A DNA stretch of 64,000 nt. Origin: Isoetes taiwanensis (lineage: Eukaryota > Streptophyta > Lycopodiopsida > Isoetales > Isoetaceae). The notes under the pieces are model-generated. The model was not told the origin of the DNA and did no database searches. It worked only from the letters and a program-made list of their open reading frames with translations. The DNA is taken from assembly GCA_021234155.1 (NCBI GenBank), contig JAJEKV010000002.1:17856041-17920040 (forward strand). Direction: 5' to 3'. A program made the position numbers and the translations under genes. Of this stretch, positions 45,100-56,373 are shown piece after piece; within the stretch, counting starts at the first letter, position 1; every line of letters starts with the position of its first letter.

Positions 45100-45468
45100 C
45101 TACAAGCTATTAAAGATTGATGTAGTTTTTCCAGTTACCAACAAGAGATCATCTATATGTGAAAAATGATCAGACCAAAATGGGAACCTACATGCATGGT
45201 CAACCCTCCAAGGGGAGGACCATGCACTCTCTCTTGATGAGAAGACCATTATTGTTCCTCTCATTAGCAATCCATCGTTTCCAACCCATTCAACCAGTGC
45301 AAGCTTGCCTTTATTCTGTGCCAACTTGAATGAGTTGCTTGGCATGGTGTCAATTAACTTTTTCCCTGCAATTAATGTTTTCATGGACCAGAAGTCTTCA
45401 ACAATGTTGTACTCACATATGCAGCAAGGATAATTATAGTTTCCATCTTGTGCTAACTTGATAGTCAT
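45100..45468 (-). pseudogene. Unrecognised ORF in the tandem unit (copy 2)
   Basis: The minus strand encodes about 122 aa starting MTIKLAQDGNYNYPCCICEY. The matching frame is open in unit 3 (47946-48326) but broken in unit 1 (about 42240-42600). It contains NIVEDFWSMKTLIAGKKLID and a Ser/Trp-rich end. I do not recognise a family. It looks like the C-terminal exon of a duplicated gene. Confidence 0.4.
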
Positions 45469-46026
45469 TTATACGAGTGCAGCCACAAAGGAAGCCTTTG
45501 TCAAAATCACCATATTATCTTCTCTATTTTTGTTCCATCTATGTTCATTCAACAATGAGATTATGATATGAGATCATTGTCGTGTTGAATACCTCTCATA
45601 ACACATGAATGTGATTTGTCTTTTACAAGATCATTGTGGTTGCTGGTATTGCTCTACTTCTCTCGCCTGGGCGCCATTGCTGTCAGACCTCTCAGTATGC
45701 TTATGCAGCTAGATGAGAGATGTATATCTTGTAATGTTAACTTTTGATCAAAATTTTTTTTGCCTTCAAAAAAGAAAAAGTATACACTCATCCTTGAACA
45801 GATATTTACCTTTAGTTATCACATTCACTAGAAGAGCTAAGGTGCCCTTCATCTTCAATGCTTACTAGGAAGGCATCATAGTTGTCATATTCATCACTTT
45901 GTTGCTTACATGTTCCACATTCCCAGCCTCATGATCGAATGAAACTCCCATGTCTAATGTGGGTCTCTTGGCTTATTGCATGGCAAATCAAGCATATAAG
46001 TCTCCACAATATATCTCATAACTAGT

Positions 46027-47737
46027 AGAATAGAATAGAATAGAGGTTTTATCGTCCACGGAGACCAATTGGCCTATGGGACTCAATAAGAGGCGCAACA
46101 AGCGTATTACTGTCCGGGTTAAAAAACCCGCTCCCCGCCCTTAAAGGGTTGTCGAATGTCATCATATGCCGGACAACTCTAAAGGGTGTGGCATTCGTCT
46201 TCCACAGCTCCAACCTAGCAGCGTTGACAAAGCCTCTCCTGACGGAGCTCCCCAACCCATCTCCCTGTGTCAATCCAGAGATGGTGTGCACCTGTGCGGA
46301 TAGAGGCAATGGATCTGCGCTTTTTCATGGGTAGATGAGTGCGCAGGTAGCATTGCAGGCCCCGCTCCAACTTGGGATTTATGTGACGTTGATAATGTGC
46401 CGTCTTGACCTGTTCAAGGGTGCTGGCATTCCATAGTTTATTGAGGAAGCATGCGTCAAGGTATTGTCTGAGACTGCGGTGATCTGCCTCTGTTTGCACT
46501 TGGGCGCACATGTGCTCCTGCACATTCCATCTGGCCAGCCACTGAGCTCTCTTTTCCCGCCAGCAGGCTTTTAGGCGTTGAGGCCCCATTGTCATAGTGT
46601 AAGCGAGGTGAGGGAGACGAGTATCATCCATGCTGACCATTTTTCTGGAACTAGACGATGTGTCTGTCAAGGGCTCCTCTTTGAAGAGGCAAGAAACCTG
46701 TTTCCTGCAACAGTATCTGGTATGGGAATGTGGACTTCACCCCCAGGGCTCGTGCCAAGAAAGCTTTCTGCACCTACTCCAAGTCATTCCAAGTGGCGAG
46801 GGAAATCACTGGCCCCCAGACCTCGACCCACAGGTTCTACTAGCACCTTGAATAGGTGCGATTGGTGTGCCCAATCATACAGCTCCACCTTGCGGCTATT
46901 GTTCTCCATTGTATAGAGTGCCTTCCAACCTGCTGCAGCTCGTAGCCGGATGGAATTGTCCCAGTTGATGGCCGACGGGAACTTTACCCCCAAATATTGC
47001 AAGCGAACACCACTTCAACATTTTGGCCACGATAAGTGAGGATTGGAGGCGTTGGCTAGCGTGCGGATGATATCAGAACCACCTTGGTTTTGGCTAACCT
47101 GATGCACATGTCAGTCACCTGGCAAAACGTGTCATGGGCATCGAGATGGCGTTGCATGTCTACCCGAGTGTGTGCTAGGAGATCCACATCGTCAGCATGG
47201 ATCAACTGCCTGATGATCTGGTGTAGGAGGTGGGCCCCAGTGCCTCCATTTCGCCGTGAGCCATCTCTCCGGTGATCAATATACGGAGCCAAATAGTGCG
47301 GAGAGAAGGCACCTCGGACGGACCCCGATCTTGCTCTCGAATGGTTGGCCCCGGTTGCGGCCCGGTGGTGCATGTTTTATATAACTACACACACCGTTCG
47401 GTTCGGCGAGGGGCGTCTAGTTCTTTGCAATCTTGCCCACAGCTTTTCCCAAGGCACAGTGTCAAAAGCCTTGACGAAGTCTATGAAGTAGCAATACAGA
47501 TCTTGCCGACGATTCCTGTTGTCCTCAATCAGAGTCCGCAACGTGAAGATATGATCTATGGTTGAGTGCCTCGGTCTCAATCCTGCCTGTCGAAAGTGCC
47601 GTGCCCCATTTTTCGCCCATCCTATCAACTGCCGCTCGAGGATCCCGGCGAGGAGCTTTGCAAACACTGAGCTGATCATGATGGTCCGGTAATTGGCCGG
47701 GCAATGCGGGTCTCCTGCCTTTTAGATTGGGACAACC
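46027..47737 (-). mobile_element. LINE B-family fragment in tandem unit 3
   Basis: It has the same insertion point, truncation and TTCTA tail as the copy in unit 2, so it was duplicated with the unit. It has an extra 10-20-bp loss near 46826 and a cluster of small indels at about 47250-47420 and 47590-47615 that destroy the frame. Confidence 0.9.
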
Positions 47738-47945
47738 ATTGAGTGCCTTGTTTCCGTCCAAGGTGTGTGTTCTATCATCACATATATTGGTTGGATATGC
47801 AAACATGTTAAAGACAACAACATAAACTCAAATAGATTTATCAAGCTACCAATTTATCTTTGTAGTCTGTGGGAGACAGAAAGAAGCTCTTTGTTTCACA
47901 GATAAAGTAATAGTTTACTACACCATTTGGACAGTTCTCTAAAGA

Positions 47946-48326
47946 CTACAAGCTATTATTGGAAGCATCAAAGATTGATGTAGTTTTTCCAGTTACCAAC
48001 AAGAGATCATCTATAGGTGAAAAATGATCAGCCCAAAATGGGAACCTACATGCAGGGTCAACCCTCCAAGGGGAGGACCATGCACTCTCTCTTGATGAGA
48101 AGACCATTATTGTTCCTCTCATTAGCAATCCATCGTTTCCAACCCATTCAACCAGTGCAAGCTTGCCTTTACTCTGTGCCAACTTGAATGAGTTGCTTGG
48201 CATGGTGTCAATTAACTTTTTCCCTGCAATTAATGTTTTCATGGACCAGAAGTCTTCAACAATGTTGTACTCACATATGCAGCAAGGATAATTATAGTTT
48301 CCATCTTGTGCTAACTTGATAGTCAT
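47946..48326 (-). pseudogene. Unrecognised ORF in the tandem unit (copy 3)
   Basis: Paralogue of 45100-45468, 126 aa and nearly identical, with a slightly different start to the last exon (SIFDASNNSL). Conservation of the open frame in two of three units is weak evidence for coding. Confidence 0.4.
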
Positions 48327-48812
48327 TTATACGAGTGCAGCCACAAAGGAAGCCTTTGTCAAAATCACCATATTATCTTCTCTATTTTTGTCCCCTCTAT
48401 GTTCTTTCAACAATGAGATCATGATATGACATCATTGTCGTGTTGAATACCTCTCATAGCACATGAATGTGATTTGTTTTTTACAAGATCATTGTGGTTG
48501 TTGGTATTGCTCTACCTCTCTCGTCTGGGCGCCATTGTTGCCAGACCTCTCAGTATGCTTATGCAATTAGATGAGAGACGTATATCTTGTAATGTTAACT
48601 TTTGATCAAAAAACTTTTTCGTCCTTAAAAAAAGAAAAAGTATACACTCATCCTTGAATAGATATTTACCTTTAGTTATCACATTCTCTAGAAGAGCTAA
48701 GGTCATCTTCAATGCTTACTAGGAAGGCATCATGGTTGTCATATTCATTACTTTGTTGCTTACATGTTCCACATTCCCATTGAATAGCCTCAAGATTGAG
48801 TGAAACTAAAGT

Positions 48813-51269
48813 GAGGAAATGCATGAGTTCAAACACCTGAAGCATAGCTTCTCTTCGATTGCCATCTTCCTATGCTCCACACCTTCTGCCTCTACGTTTG
48901 CAATGTTAATGATGGGCGTACTCAGTTTAAAGTGGGTAGATTAGAGCAGAACCAGAAATCTTGATATAGATGAAATTATTTTTAGAGGATCTAAAAGGAA
49001 TATGCCAGACAAAGGTTGATGATCAAACAACCAAATGACTTGCTAAACTAATATATACAGTCATAAAGGCTAGTCTAAACACTCTCATACAGACTCTTCA
49101 GCTTCTGGACCAATACCTAGTTTACTTTAGGTGGTGCATTCTCATTTGTAGCCTACATTAAGAAGCTAGAAGGTAGTACTCTAACGAGAGTCATGGAGCC
49201 TTTTTGACGAGATTGCAATACTCTTAAGTAATTAAAATGGGTTCTTTGACATAGTAAACTAAGATCTATGGCATTAATCATAGGAGGCTGGCGGTTCAAT
49301 TACAAATAAGGAAAATGCAACAAGGAATCGTAAACTTTAAAGAGGACAATCCAAAAGACACTAAAGCCAAAGATGTGAATGCATACGATAAGCAGCCAAA
49401 TATAAAAAATGCTCACGATTTTGAAACCAAATATAAATTCCTCTGTGGCAGATAAAATAGGTCTTACTTGTAATCCATCTACTTAAATTGAATTAGTTCA
49501 TATTTTAACGTCCACAGAGGGCAAATTACATGTTATAAACAAGATGCTAACGCATCAATGGGTTGCCCGTTGGAAGACCCATTAATGCATCCACAACTAC
49601 GCACCATTGTGATCACCATGCAAGTGACAAGAATTATCTTATGTGCCATTTTTTATTGATCGTAATCATCTTGCAAGTGGTAAAAACCGATGTTGTAGTT
49701 TCGATTAAAGAGAACATAGAATGCTTTTGCTTTCATAATTAGATGCATTAAGTATAATTCCGAACTCGCTTGTTCAGTGTTGTTTAATGGAGTTAGTGTT
49801 GGCAATAAATTTGTCTATGGGTTTATTAATTAGTAAACTTGTGCCCTTGTGAGCTCGTGCATGATACACTTTGTCATAAGGATTTGTTTGTGGGTTGCTT
49901 GTGGACGCTAAAGGAGATAAAAATTGAAATTCCATATAACCAGATCATTAGTTATCCACATGAATGTTTGTAATGTACAGAACATTAGCTTTCTACTTAT
50001 TTTTACTTTCACAACTATGGCATCTCTTGTAATTGTTTATTTGAGTATAAGCATGTTGAGAACCAATGCTGATAAGGTTTCTTAGAGTACGTTTTTGTGT
50101 TTAGTGTATTTTCAATTGTTCCATGGATACATTAGAAGCATGCCCCCACAGGGCCTTTCTCCTATACAAAGTGTCCATGCGCTTCATATGTCGTTTATCT
50201 TGTACAATCATGCCCGAACGTAGTCTCACTCGAAGGCTTTATCTATTTTACAGATGTCGGATTGTTTGAGATGTGTAAGATCTCTCTTGAGCATCGTTTG
50301 GACCTTCTATTCCTTTATGCGTCCAATGCTCGCTGATACATTTGGGTTGGAGTTACATAAACAAAGTCAAGGAGCATCTTAAAATGTATCCCAGACATCA
50401 CATATGCCATAGCACAGACGAGTTGCAACCCAGACAATTCTTGCACTCTGTATAATATAGTACACAATTTTATGATTCAAAAATCTATAGAGATGCAATG
50501 GTTTAAGGGTAAAACTTTGGATTCTTTTAGGAATAGAAGAGAATGCGCACTCTTTTTTTTACTTGTGACATAAGATGGTTTTTTCCTGATATTCCAAAGT
50601 GATGCATTTCTTAGCGAAGTAGTTGGATGGCAAAGGATTTAGACGTTTGACTCTTGTTCAAAGCTTTAAATGATTTGATGTCATAGCCATGTGAATGCCT
50701 ACCCTAGCTTACAAATAAAAGGATGATAATGTTACGAGGATTGCAGCCCTGGGGGGTTCACCTCTATGTTAGGGGCATATGGCATGTGCGTGCTTCAGGT
50801 CGGAAGAAACCCCTATGTATACAATTCGCCCTCCATAGAAACCCCTATGTATACAGTCTTGTATTGTCAAAGCAGAATACCTGATTCCATACTTTTACAC
50901 CGAGTCTAAGCATAATTTACCCTACCCTTAACCTTATTTTTACGTCCAATATTTATTCATGTAGCCTACCCTCTATCTTTCATTTACATCCAAGCTACAA
51001 ATGTTGCAAGCTTCACAAGTTTTGTCGATTATGCTAAAATCATATTAGTTGAACTTGATTTTGCCCAAATTGCACATTTGGGATTTCATTTGTGACCGTG
51101 GAACGGCTGTAGAGGACTGTAGAGCTCGTCGATAGGAAGGCTGGCAACTATAGGAATATGTTCTATAGGATCAATGTTTTCGCTAAATCTATTCCCAATT
51201 GAGTTCAAATTAATCTACACTTGATCCCAATCATGCTTAGAATTTATCTCAATGGTTTAACTCAGGATT
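48813..51269. other. Intergenic, no gene recognised
   Basis: The stretch is AT-rich with no long frame, no repeat structure that I can define and no RNA gene signature. A small direct repeat AGAAACCCCTATGTATACA occurs at about 50803 and 50836. Confidence 0.5.
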
Positions 51270-51274
51270 TAGGG

Positions 51275-51850
51275 TGAAAGGTTTCAGCATATAAGTCGTG
51301 TAAATCAGAGAACTCTACCTATGAGAAGCAGTGGCAGTAGGTTATGAGTTGTACATGCATTCATGAGAAGCAGTGGCAGTGAATGTAAGTGAAGAGTATC
51401 AAAATGAAAAAGGGGCGCTGCTTTACTATGAGGTGCGTAGAATTGAATTTTAAAGCAGTTAGAGACTATCAGCGCCCCATACGTTTCCCGCCGTATAAAA
51501 TACGCGTGAAAAGAATACGTATGGAAACCCGGTTAGGTTTCAACATTTCAAAAGCAATGATTGACACCTGTGAGATATTTTTGGAAAGTATATCAACACC
51601 TGAACCGTCGGATTTTGTACACAGCTGTATATAGATATATAGATTACAGATGAATGGTGGTGGTGAGTAGCGGCTGTTGTGGTTGGGCATGGTAACGGTT
51701 ATGTTACAGATTGATAGAACTATGATATATCAGTATTAAGGGATTAGTGACCATATTTTGGCTCCCTTATTATTTTCTAAGTCAAGTTGTTAATGATAAA
51801 TCTTGCTAGACATTTGAATTGAGAATATATATTTTGCTCAATTTTTATCA
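51275..51850 (+). repeat. Copia 5' LTR
   Basis: 576 bp. A possible TATA region, TATAAAATACG, lies near 51494. It includes the shared direct repeat GAGAAGCAGTGGCAGT seen twice in each LTR (about 51326 and 51365). Confidence 0.95.
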
Positions 51851-51851
51851 G

Positions 51852-51869
51852 TGGTATCAGAGCTACAAC
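51852..51869 (+). promoter_or_regulatory. Copia primer-binding site
   Basis: TGGTATCAGAGCTACAAC lies two bases after the 5' LTR. It is complementary to the 3' end of initiator tRNA-Met, as in most plant Copia elements. Confidence 0.93.
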
Positions 51870-52955
51870 ATGTCTAGTAGATTTGCAGCAAGCTTATTGA
51901 ACACAATAGATGTGTATAAAGGTGGCCCAGGATTCCAGGTTTGGAAGGATGCCATCAAATATGTGTTGGAGGTGGAAGACCTCTGGGATTTGGTAGATCC
52001 AAATGGAACTGTAAGTGCACAAGCAGGAGTCTTGAGCAGGTCTGAGTCTGCAGGGTCTGCAGCTGGAACAGCAGAACAGTCTGCAAAGTCCACCGCAGCT
52101 GATACAGCAGGAGGAGTTAGCAGTTCAACTGGTGGGAAGTCTCTGCAAGTCAAGGCTAAAGAGGCACAAGGGATCATTTCATGCAAGGTAAGTCCTTCCA
52201 TTCGCCTTAAGCTTAGATCTCTTGGACCTAGAGACATGTGGAAGTTTTTGTTGAAACATTATGAGGAAAAAACTTCCTCTCAGATAGATCTTCTTGAAAA
52301 TGAATTAAGGGGCTTAAAATTAAGAGAAGATGAAGATGTGGGAGAGTTTTTTAATAAATTTGACAACTTAATAGTTGATCTATATGGTGCTGGAGTTGTA
52401 ATATCTGAAAGGAGTCAGGTGTTGCAAATATCAAGAGCCATAGGTGACAATGAGACATTGGCTTTATTCATTAGGAACTCATGCAAGACTAGGGAAGAAG
52501 CTGAAACTACCTTAAGAACTGAATGGGAACAGAAGAAAATCTTAAGGCAAAGTCAAAATGAAGACACTCCTGAAGTCTTGTTTGTAAAAAGGAAAGAAAA
52601 AATTGTGTGCTATAACTGCCATGAGACAGGACACTATAAGAATGAATGTCCTAAGCTTAAGAAAGAATTTAATTGTTATACCTGTGGAGGGAGAGGCCAT
52701 GCTGCTTCAAAGTGTCCAACACCAAAGGGTTATGGAAAATCTAAAGGAAGAGGAGAATCTAGCAGGGGCAGATCAGGAAGGGGAAGAGGTCGAGGCTATG
52801 AGAAAGCATATGTAACGCAAGAAGAGGAGACTAATGCAAAAGGAGTTACTGAGGAGATAGACGAAGATGAGGTAAATATTGAATTTGCTGTTGTGCATGA
52901 AAGCATAGGCACTAATAAATCTGATCACTTGATAGTGGAGATGAAAGATCGATGA
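51870..52955 (+). CDS. gag: Copia gag polyprotein part
   Basis: The start MSSRFAASLL directly follows the primer-binding site; the longer upstream extension runs into the LTR and is not used. A capsid-like region follows (WKFLLKHYEEK, EFFNKFDNLI). Then come two CCHC zinc knuckles, CYNCHETGHYKNEC at about residues 249-262 and CYTCGGRGHAASKC shortly after, and an Arg/Gly-rich tract. Gag forms the particle that packages the RNA. The frame stops at 52953 where the protease should follow. Confidence 0.92.
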   Translation: MSSRFAASLLNTIDVYKGGPGFQVWKDAIKYVLEVEDLWDLVDPNGTVSAQAGVLSRSESAGSAAGTAEQSAKSTAADTAGGVSSSTGGKSLQVKAKEAQGIISCKVSPSIRLKLRSLGPRDMWKFLLKHYEEKTSSQIDLLENELRGLKLREDEDVGEFFNKFDNLIVDLYGAGVVISERSQVLQISRAIGDNETLALFIRNSCKTREEAETTLRTEWEQKKILRQSQNEDTPEVLFVKRKEKIVCYNCHETGHYKNECPKLKKEFNCYTCGGRGHAASKCPTPKGYGKSKGRGESSRGRSGRGRGRGYEKAYVTQEEETNAKGVTEEIDEDEVNIEFAVVHESIGTNKSDHLIVEMKDR

Positions 52956-54580
52956 GTCCAATCCATCGAGCTTTTGAAGAATATATCAACTACAAGCTCC
53001 GTGAAAATCCAAGTTGGAAATGGAGCACTTCAAGAAGTAAAAGGAAGGGGCTTGTTGCAGCTAGAAGATCTTGAAGGCAATGTTGTGAACATAGAAGATG
53101 TTTTGTGTGTACCAGCTATAATCAGAAATTTAATTTCTGTCAGTCAGCTTTGTGATTTGGGATACAGAGTTGTTTTTGAAGGAGATAAATGTAATGTGTT
53201 CTTGAATAATGAATTGAAGTTTTTTGCTAAAAGAGTTGGCAATTTATTTGAGATGGATAATGTTATGCATCATAGCATAAATTCAATTCAAGAAGAGAGT
53301 GTAGATCTATGGCACAAAAGATTGGCACACACACAAATCGTGAAGAATCACGAAATGGTTATTAAAGCAAGGCTACATAAATTATCATGACGGTGAGGCA
53401 AATGAATTTATTTGTGAAGGATGTGCATTGGGCAAATTAAACAGGTTACCATTTTCTAAAAGTAAAACAAGGGCTCAGCAAATCCTTGAGTTGGTACATT
53501 CTGACCTATGTGGCCCATTAAATGTGCAAAGCAGAACCAACAAAAGATACTTTATAACATTTACAGATGACTATAGCAGAAAATGTAAGACATATTGTTT
53601 GACAAGAAAATCTCAAGCATTGAGTGCATTCAAACAATATGTAGCTGAGATGGAGAGAGAAACCAATCTCAAACTCAAATGCATTAGGTCTGATAGAGGA
53701 GGTGAATACCTTGCAAAACAATTCAAACAGTTTTGTGTCGCTCATGGAATTAGAAGACAGCTAACCTGCAGATACTCTCCTCAGCAAAATGGGGTCTCAG
53801 AAAGAAAGAACAGGACCTTAATGGATGCAGTCAGAGCCATGATAAAAGGAAGTGGTCTGCCCAACAAGCTTTGGGAAGAGGCGTTACAAACTGCTGTGTT
53901 AATACAAAACAGGCTGCCTACAGCAAGTTTAAAGGGAAACATCCCAGATGCTATATGGAATCCAGATAAAAATATAAACTATGAGAAGCTAAAAGCATTT
54001 GGATGTTTAGTTTATGCACATGTTCCTACTGAATTGAGAAAGAAATTAGACAACAAGGCTGAAGTTGGATTTCTTGTAGGCTATGATGAGCATTCTAAAG
54101 GATATAGAATATATGTCCCAGAATCAAAGACTATATTAGTCAGCAGAGATGTCTTATTTAATGAGCACATACTTTATAAAGATAGATACAAAAAGGGAAC
54201 TAAAATTGTCACAACAAGACCAGAGATGCCTATGTTTGATTTAGATGATGCAGATGATTATGAAGAAGAAAAGCAGGACTTGAGTACAAAGTAAAATGGA
54301 GAGTCCAACAATGCAAACCGAAATGGAGACTCCGAAGTGCGCATGTAAGGTCGAGTCAATTGGTCATCATATGGAAAAAAAGAAAAGGAAAACTCAGGCA
54401 GAAAAATTAGTAGAGGAAGCTAAACTAGAGGAGGGAAAATTATATAGCAGAGATGAGTCAGGGAAAAGTAGAAGACACGTTACATTTGAGCCAGAGCAGA
54501 TTATGGCTATTTTAGAAGATGAAATCATTCCACAAAACTTTGAAGATGCTCTACAAAGTCGAACAAAGATAAGTGGATAG
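52956..54580 (+). pseudogene. pol: Copia pol N-terminal half: protease remnant, integrase
   Basis: After gag the usual D-S/T-G-A protease active site is absent. VPAIIRNLISVSQL and LWHKRLAH (53309-53335) are the protease end and GAG-pre-integrase region, the latter truncated by a stop at 53388. The integrase core (53428 on) has HSDLCGPL, IRSDRGGEY and PQQNGVSERKNRT, supplying the D, D and E residues, and is open to 54291. A frame break near 54291 leads into RKTQAEKLVEEAKL and a short tail. The HHCC zinc finger has at least one cysteine (CEGCALGKL-type) retained. Confidence 0.88.
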
Positions 54581-54589
54581 CTGCCATGA

Positions 54590-55777
54590 ATGATGAACTC
54601 AAATCCTTTGAAGAAACTAAAACTTATGACCTTGTCAAGGTCGATAGCAAAACGAGAATGTAATTGGAAGCAAGTGGTTGTACAAAGTAAAAGTAAATCC
54701 TGATGGCATTAAGAAATTTAAGGCAAGGCTGGTTGCTCAAGGTTACACACAGAAAAAGGGAAGAGATTATGATGAAACCTATTCTCCTATAGTCAAGCTT
54801 ACGAGCATTAGAGTTTTGCTTGCTATGGCAAATGCATTAAATTTAGAGCTGCATCACATGGATGTGAGACAGCATTCTTAAATGCCACACTTGAGGAGGA
54901 GGCTTATATGAAGCAAGCTCCAGGATATTCACATGGCAAGGATATGGTCTGGAAACTCAATAGGGCAGTCTATGGGCTGAAACAGTCACCAAGAGAATGG
55001 TACTTATGTATAAATGGTTTCTTACAAGAACAGGGCTTTGAAAAGTTACATAATGATGGAAATCTCTATAGATTTGAAGAAGATGGAGAATATTGCATGA
55101 TAGCCTTATATGTGGATGATTGTATCATGATTGCAAATTCTTTGAAAATCCTCAACAGGTGCAAAAGCATTTTAAAGTCAAGGTTTCAAATGTCAGATCT
55201 GGGTGAACTGAGGAAGTTTCTTGGAATTGAGGTTATCAGGGATAGGAAGCAGAAATGGATAAAATTGCATCAAAGAACACATATAGAAAATATGCTTAAA
55301 AGGTTCAAACTGGTTGAGGCAAAGCCATCCAAAATTCCAATGACAACAGGGCATAGGCTGACTGATGTTCACAACGTCTCAAATGATGAAGAAAATAAAA
55401 TGGAAAATGTACCATATAGAGCATTGATTGGATGCTTACTCTTTCTGGCAAACAGCACACGACCTGACATTGCCTATGCCAGAGAATTAGTTTGGTTAAG
55501 AAGATTGTTGGATGAGTTAGGATGTATGCAAAAAGATCCTACAGAAATATGGACTGACAGTCAGAGTTGCATAGCAATTGTAAAAAATCCAGTATTCCAT
55601 GACAGAACCAAGCACATTGAACTAAGTATGCACTTCATACGAGATTTAGCAGAGAAGAATCTCGTACAAATGAGATATGTGGAAACCAATAGTCAAGTAG
55701 CAGATGTGTTTACAAAAGCATTGTCAGAGGTAAAATTTGTAAAATTCAGAGAGCAATTGAATGTAGCAGACTTATAA
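54590..55777 (+). pseudogene. pol: Copia pol C-terminal half: reverse transcriptase with truncated RNase H
   Basis: [17 protein letters not shown], the catalytic motif A region (HHMDVR, then a frameshift at about 54862), GLKQSPREWY and the catalytic YVDDCIMIAN (about 55110) are present. After NSTRPDIAYA the sequence jumps directly to RELVWLRRLLDEL. The segment that normally holds the first RNase H catalytic residues and the AEY motif is missing (about 70-80 residues by family length). The remainder has WTDSQSCIAIVKNP, RTKHIELSMHFIRDL and the end VADVFTKAL. Confidence 0.9.
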
Positions 55778-55790
55778 GCTGAAGGAGGAG
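55778..55790 (+). promoter_or_regulatory. Copia polypurine tract
   Basis: GCTGAAGGAGGAG lies immediately before the 3' LTR and serves as the plus-strand primer. Confidence 0.88.
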
Positions 55791-56368
55791 TGAAAGGTTT
55801 CAGCATATAAGTCGTGTAAATCAGAGAACTCTACCTATGAGAAGCAGTGGCAGTAGGTTATGAGTTGTACATGCATTCATGAGAAGCAGTGGCAGTGAAT
55901 GTAAGTGAAGAGTATCAAAATGAAAAAGGCCCGCGCTGCTTTACTATGAGGTGCGTAGAATTGAATTTTAAAGCAGTTAGAGACTATCAGCGCCCCATAC
56001 GTTTCCCGCCGTATAAAATACGCGTGAAAAGAATACGTATGGAAACCCGGTTAGGTTTCAACATTTCAAAAGCAATGATTGACACCTGTGAGATATTTTT
56101 GGAAAGTATATCAACACCTGAACCGTCGGATTTTGTACACAGCTGTATATAGATATATAGATTACAGATGAATGGTGGTGGTGAGTAGCGGCTGTTGTGG
56201 TTGGGCATGGTAATGGTTATGTTACAGATTGATAGAACTATGATATATCAGTATTAAGGGATTAGTGACCATATTTTGGCTCCCTTATTATTTGCTAAGT
56301 CAAGTTGTTAATGATAAATCTTGCTAGACATTTGAATTAAGAATATATATTTTGCTCAATTTTTATCA
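55791..56368 (+). repeat. Copia 3' LTR
   Basis: 578 bp, about six differences from the 5' LTR, including GGCCCGCG in place of GGGGCG and single transitions near the 3' end. Confidence 0.95.
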
Positions 56369-56373
56369 TAGGG

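Larger units (their letters stand above)
41921..48812. repeat. Tandem triplication: unit 1 of 1.16 kb, units 2 and 3 of 2.87 kb with a LINE inside
   Basis: Each unit starts CCCATGTCTAATGTGGGTCT (41921, 43081, 45947) and ends near GATCGAATGAAACT or a variant. Unit 1 lacks the LINE; units 2 and 3 carry the same LINE fragment at the same place (about 70 bp in). Outside the LINE the units are about 95-98% alike by eye, with units 2 and 3 closest. Confidence 0.92.
51275..56368 (+). mobile_element. Ty1/Copia LTR retrotransposon, 5.09 kb, TSD TAGGG
   Basis: The LTRs at 51275-51850 and 55791-56368 are about 99% identical (roughly six differences). They begin TGAAAGG and end TTATCA, and are flanked by TAGGG (51270-51274 and 56369-56373). 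The domain order gag, integrase, reverse transcriptase, RNase H is that of Copia. Despite the young LTRs, the coding region has several frame breaks and large deletions (protease and RNase H), so it must have been mobilised in trans or have been damaged recently. Confidence 0.97.

Noticed and set aside
51852-51863. TGGTATCAGAGC as part of a tRNA gene
   Set aside because: It is the tRNA-complementary primer-binding site next to an LTR; no cloverleaf can be formed. The same holds for 33160-33178 on the minus strand.
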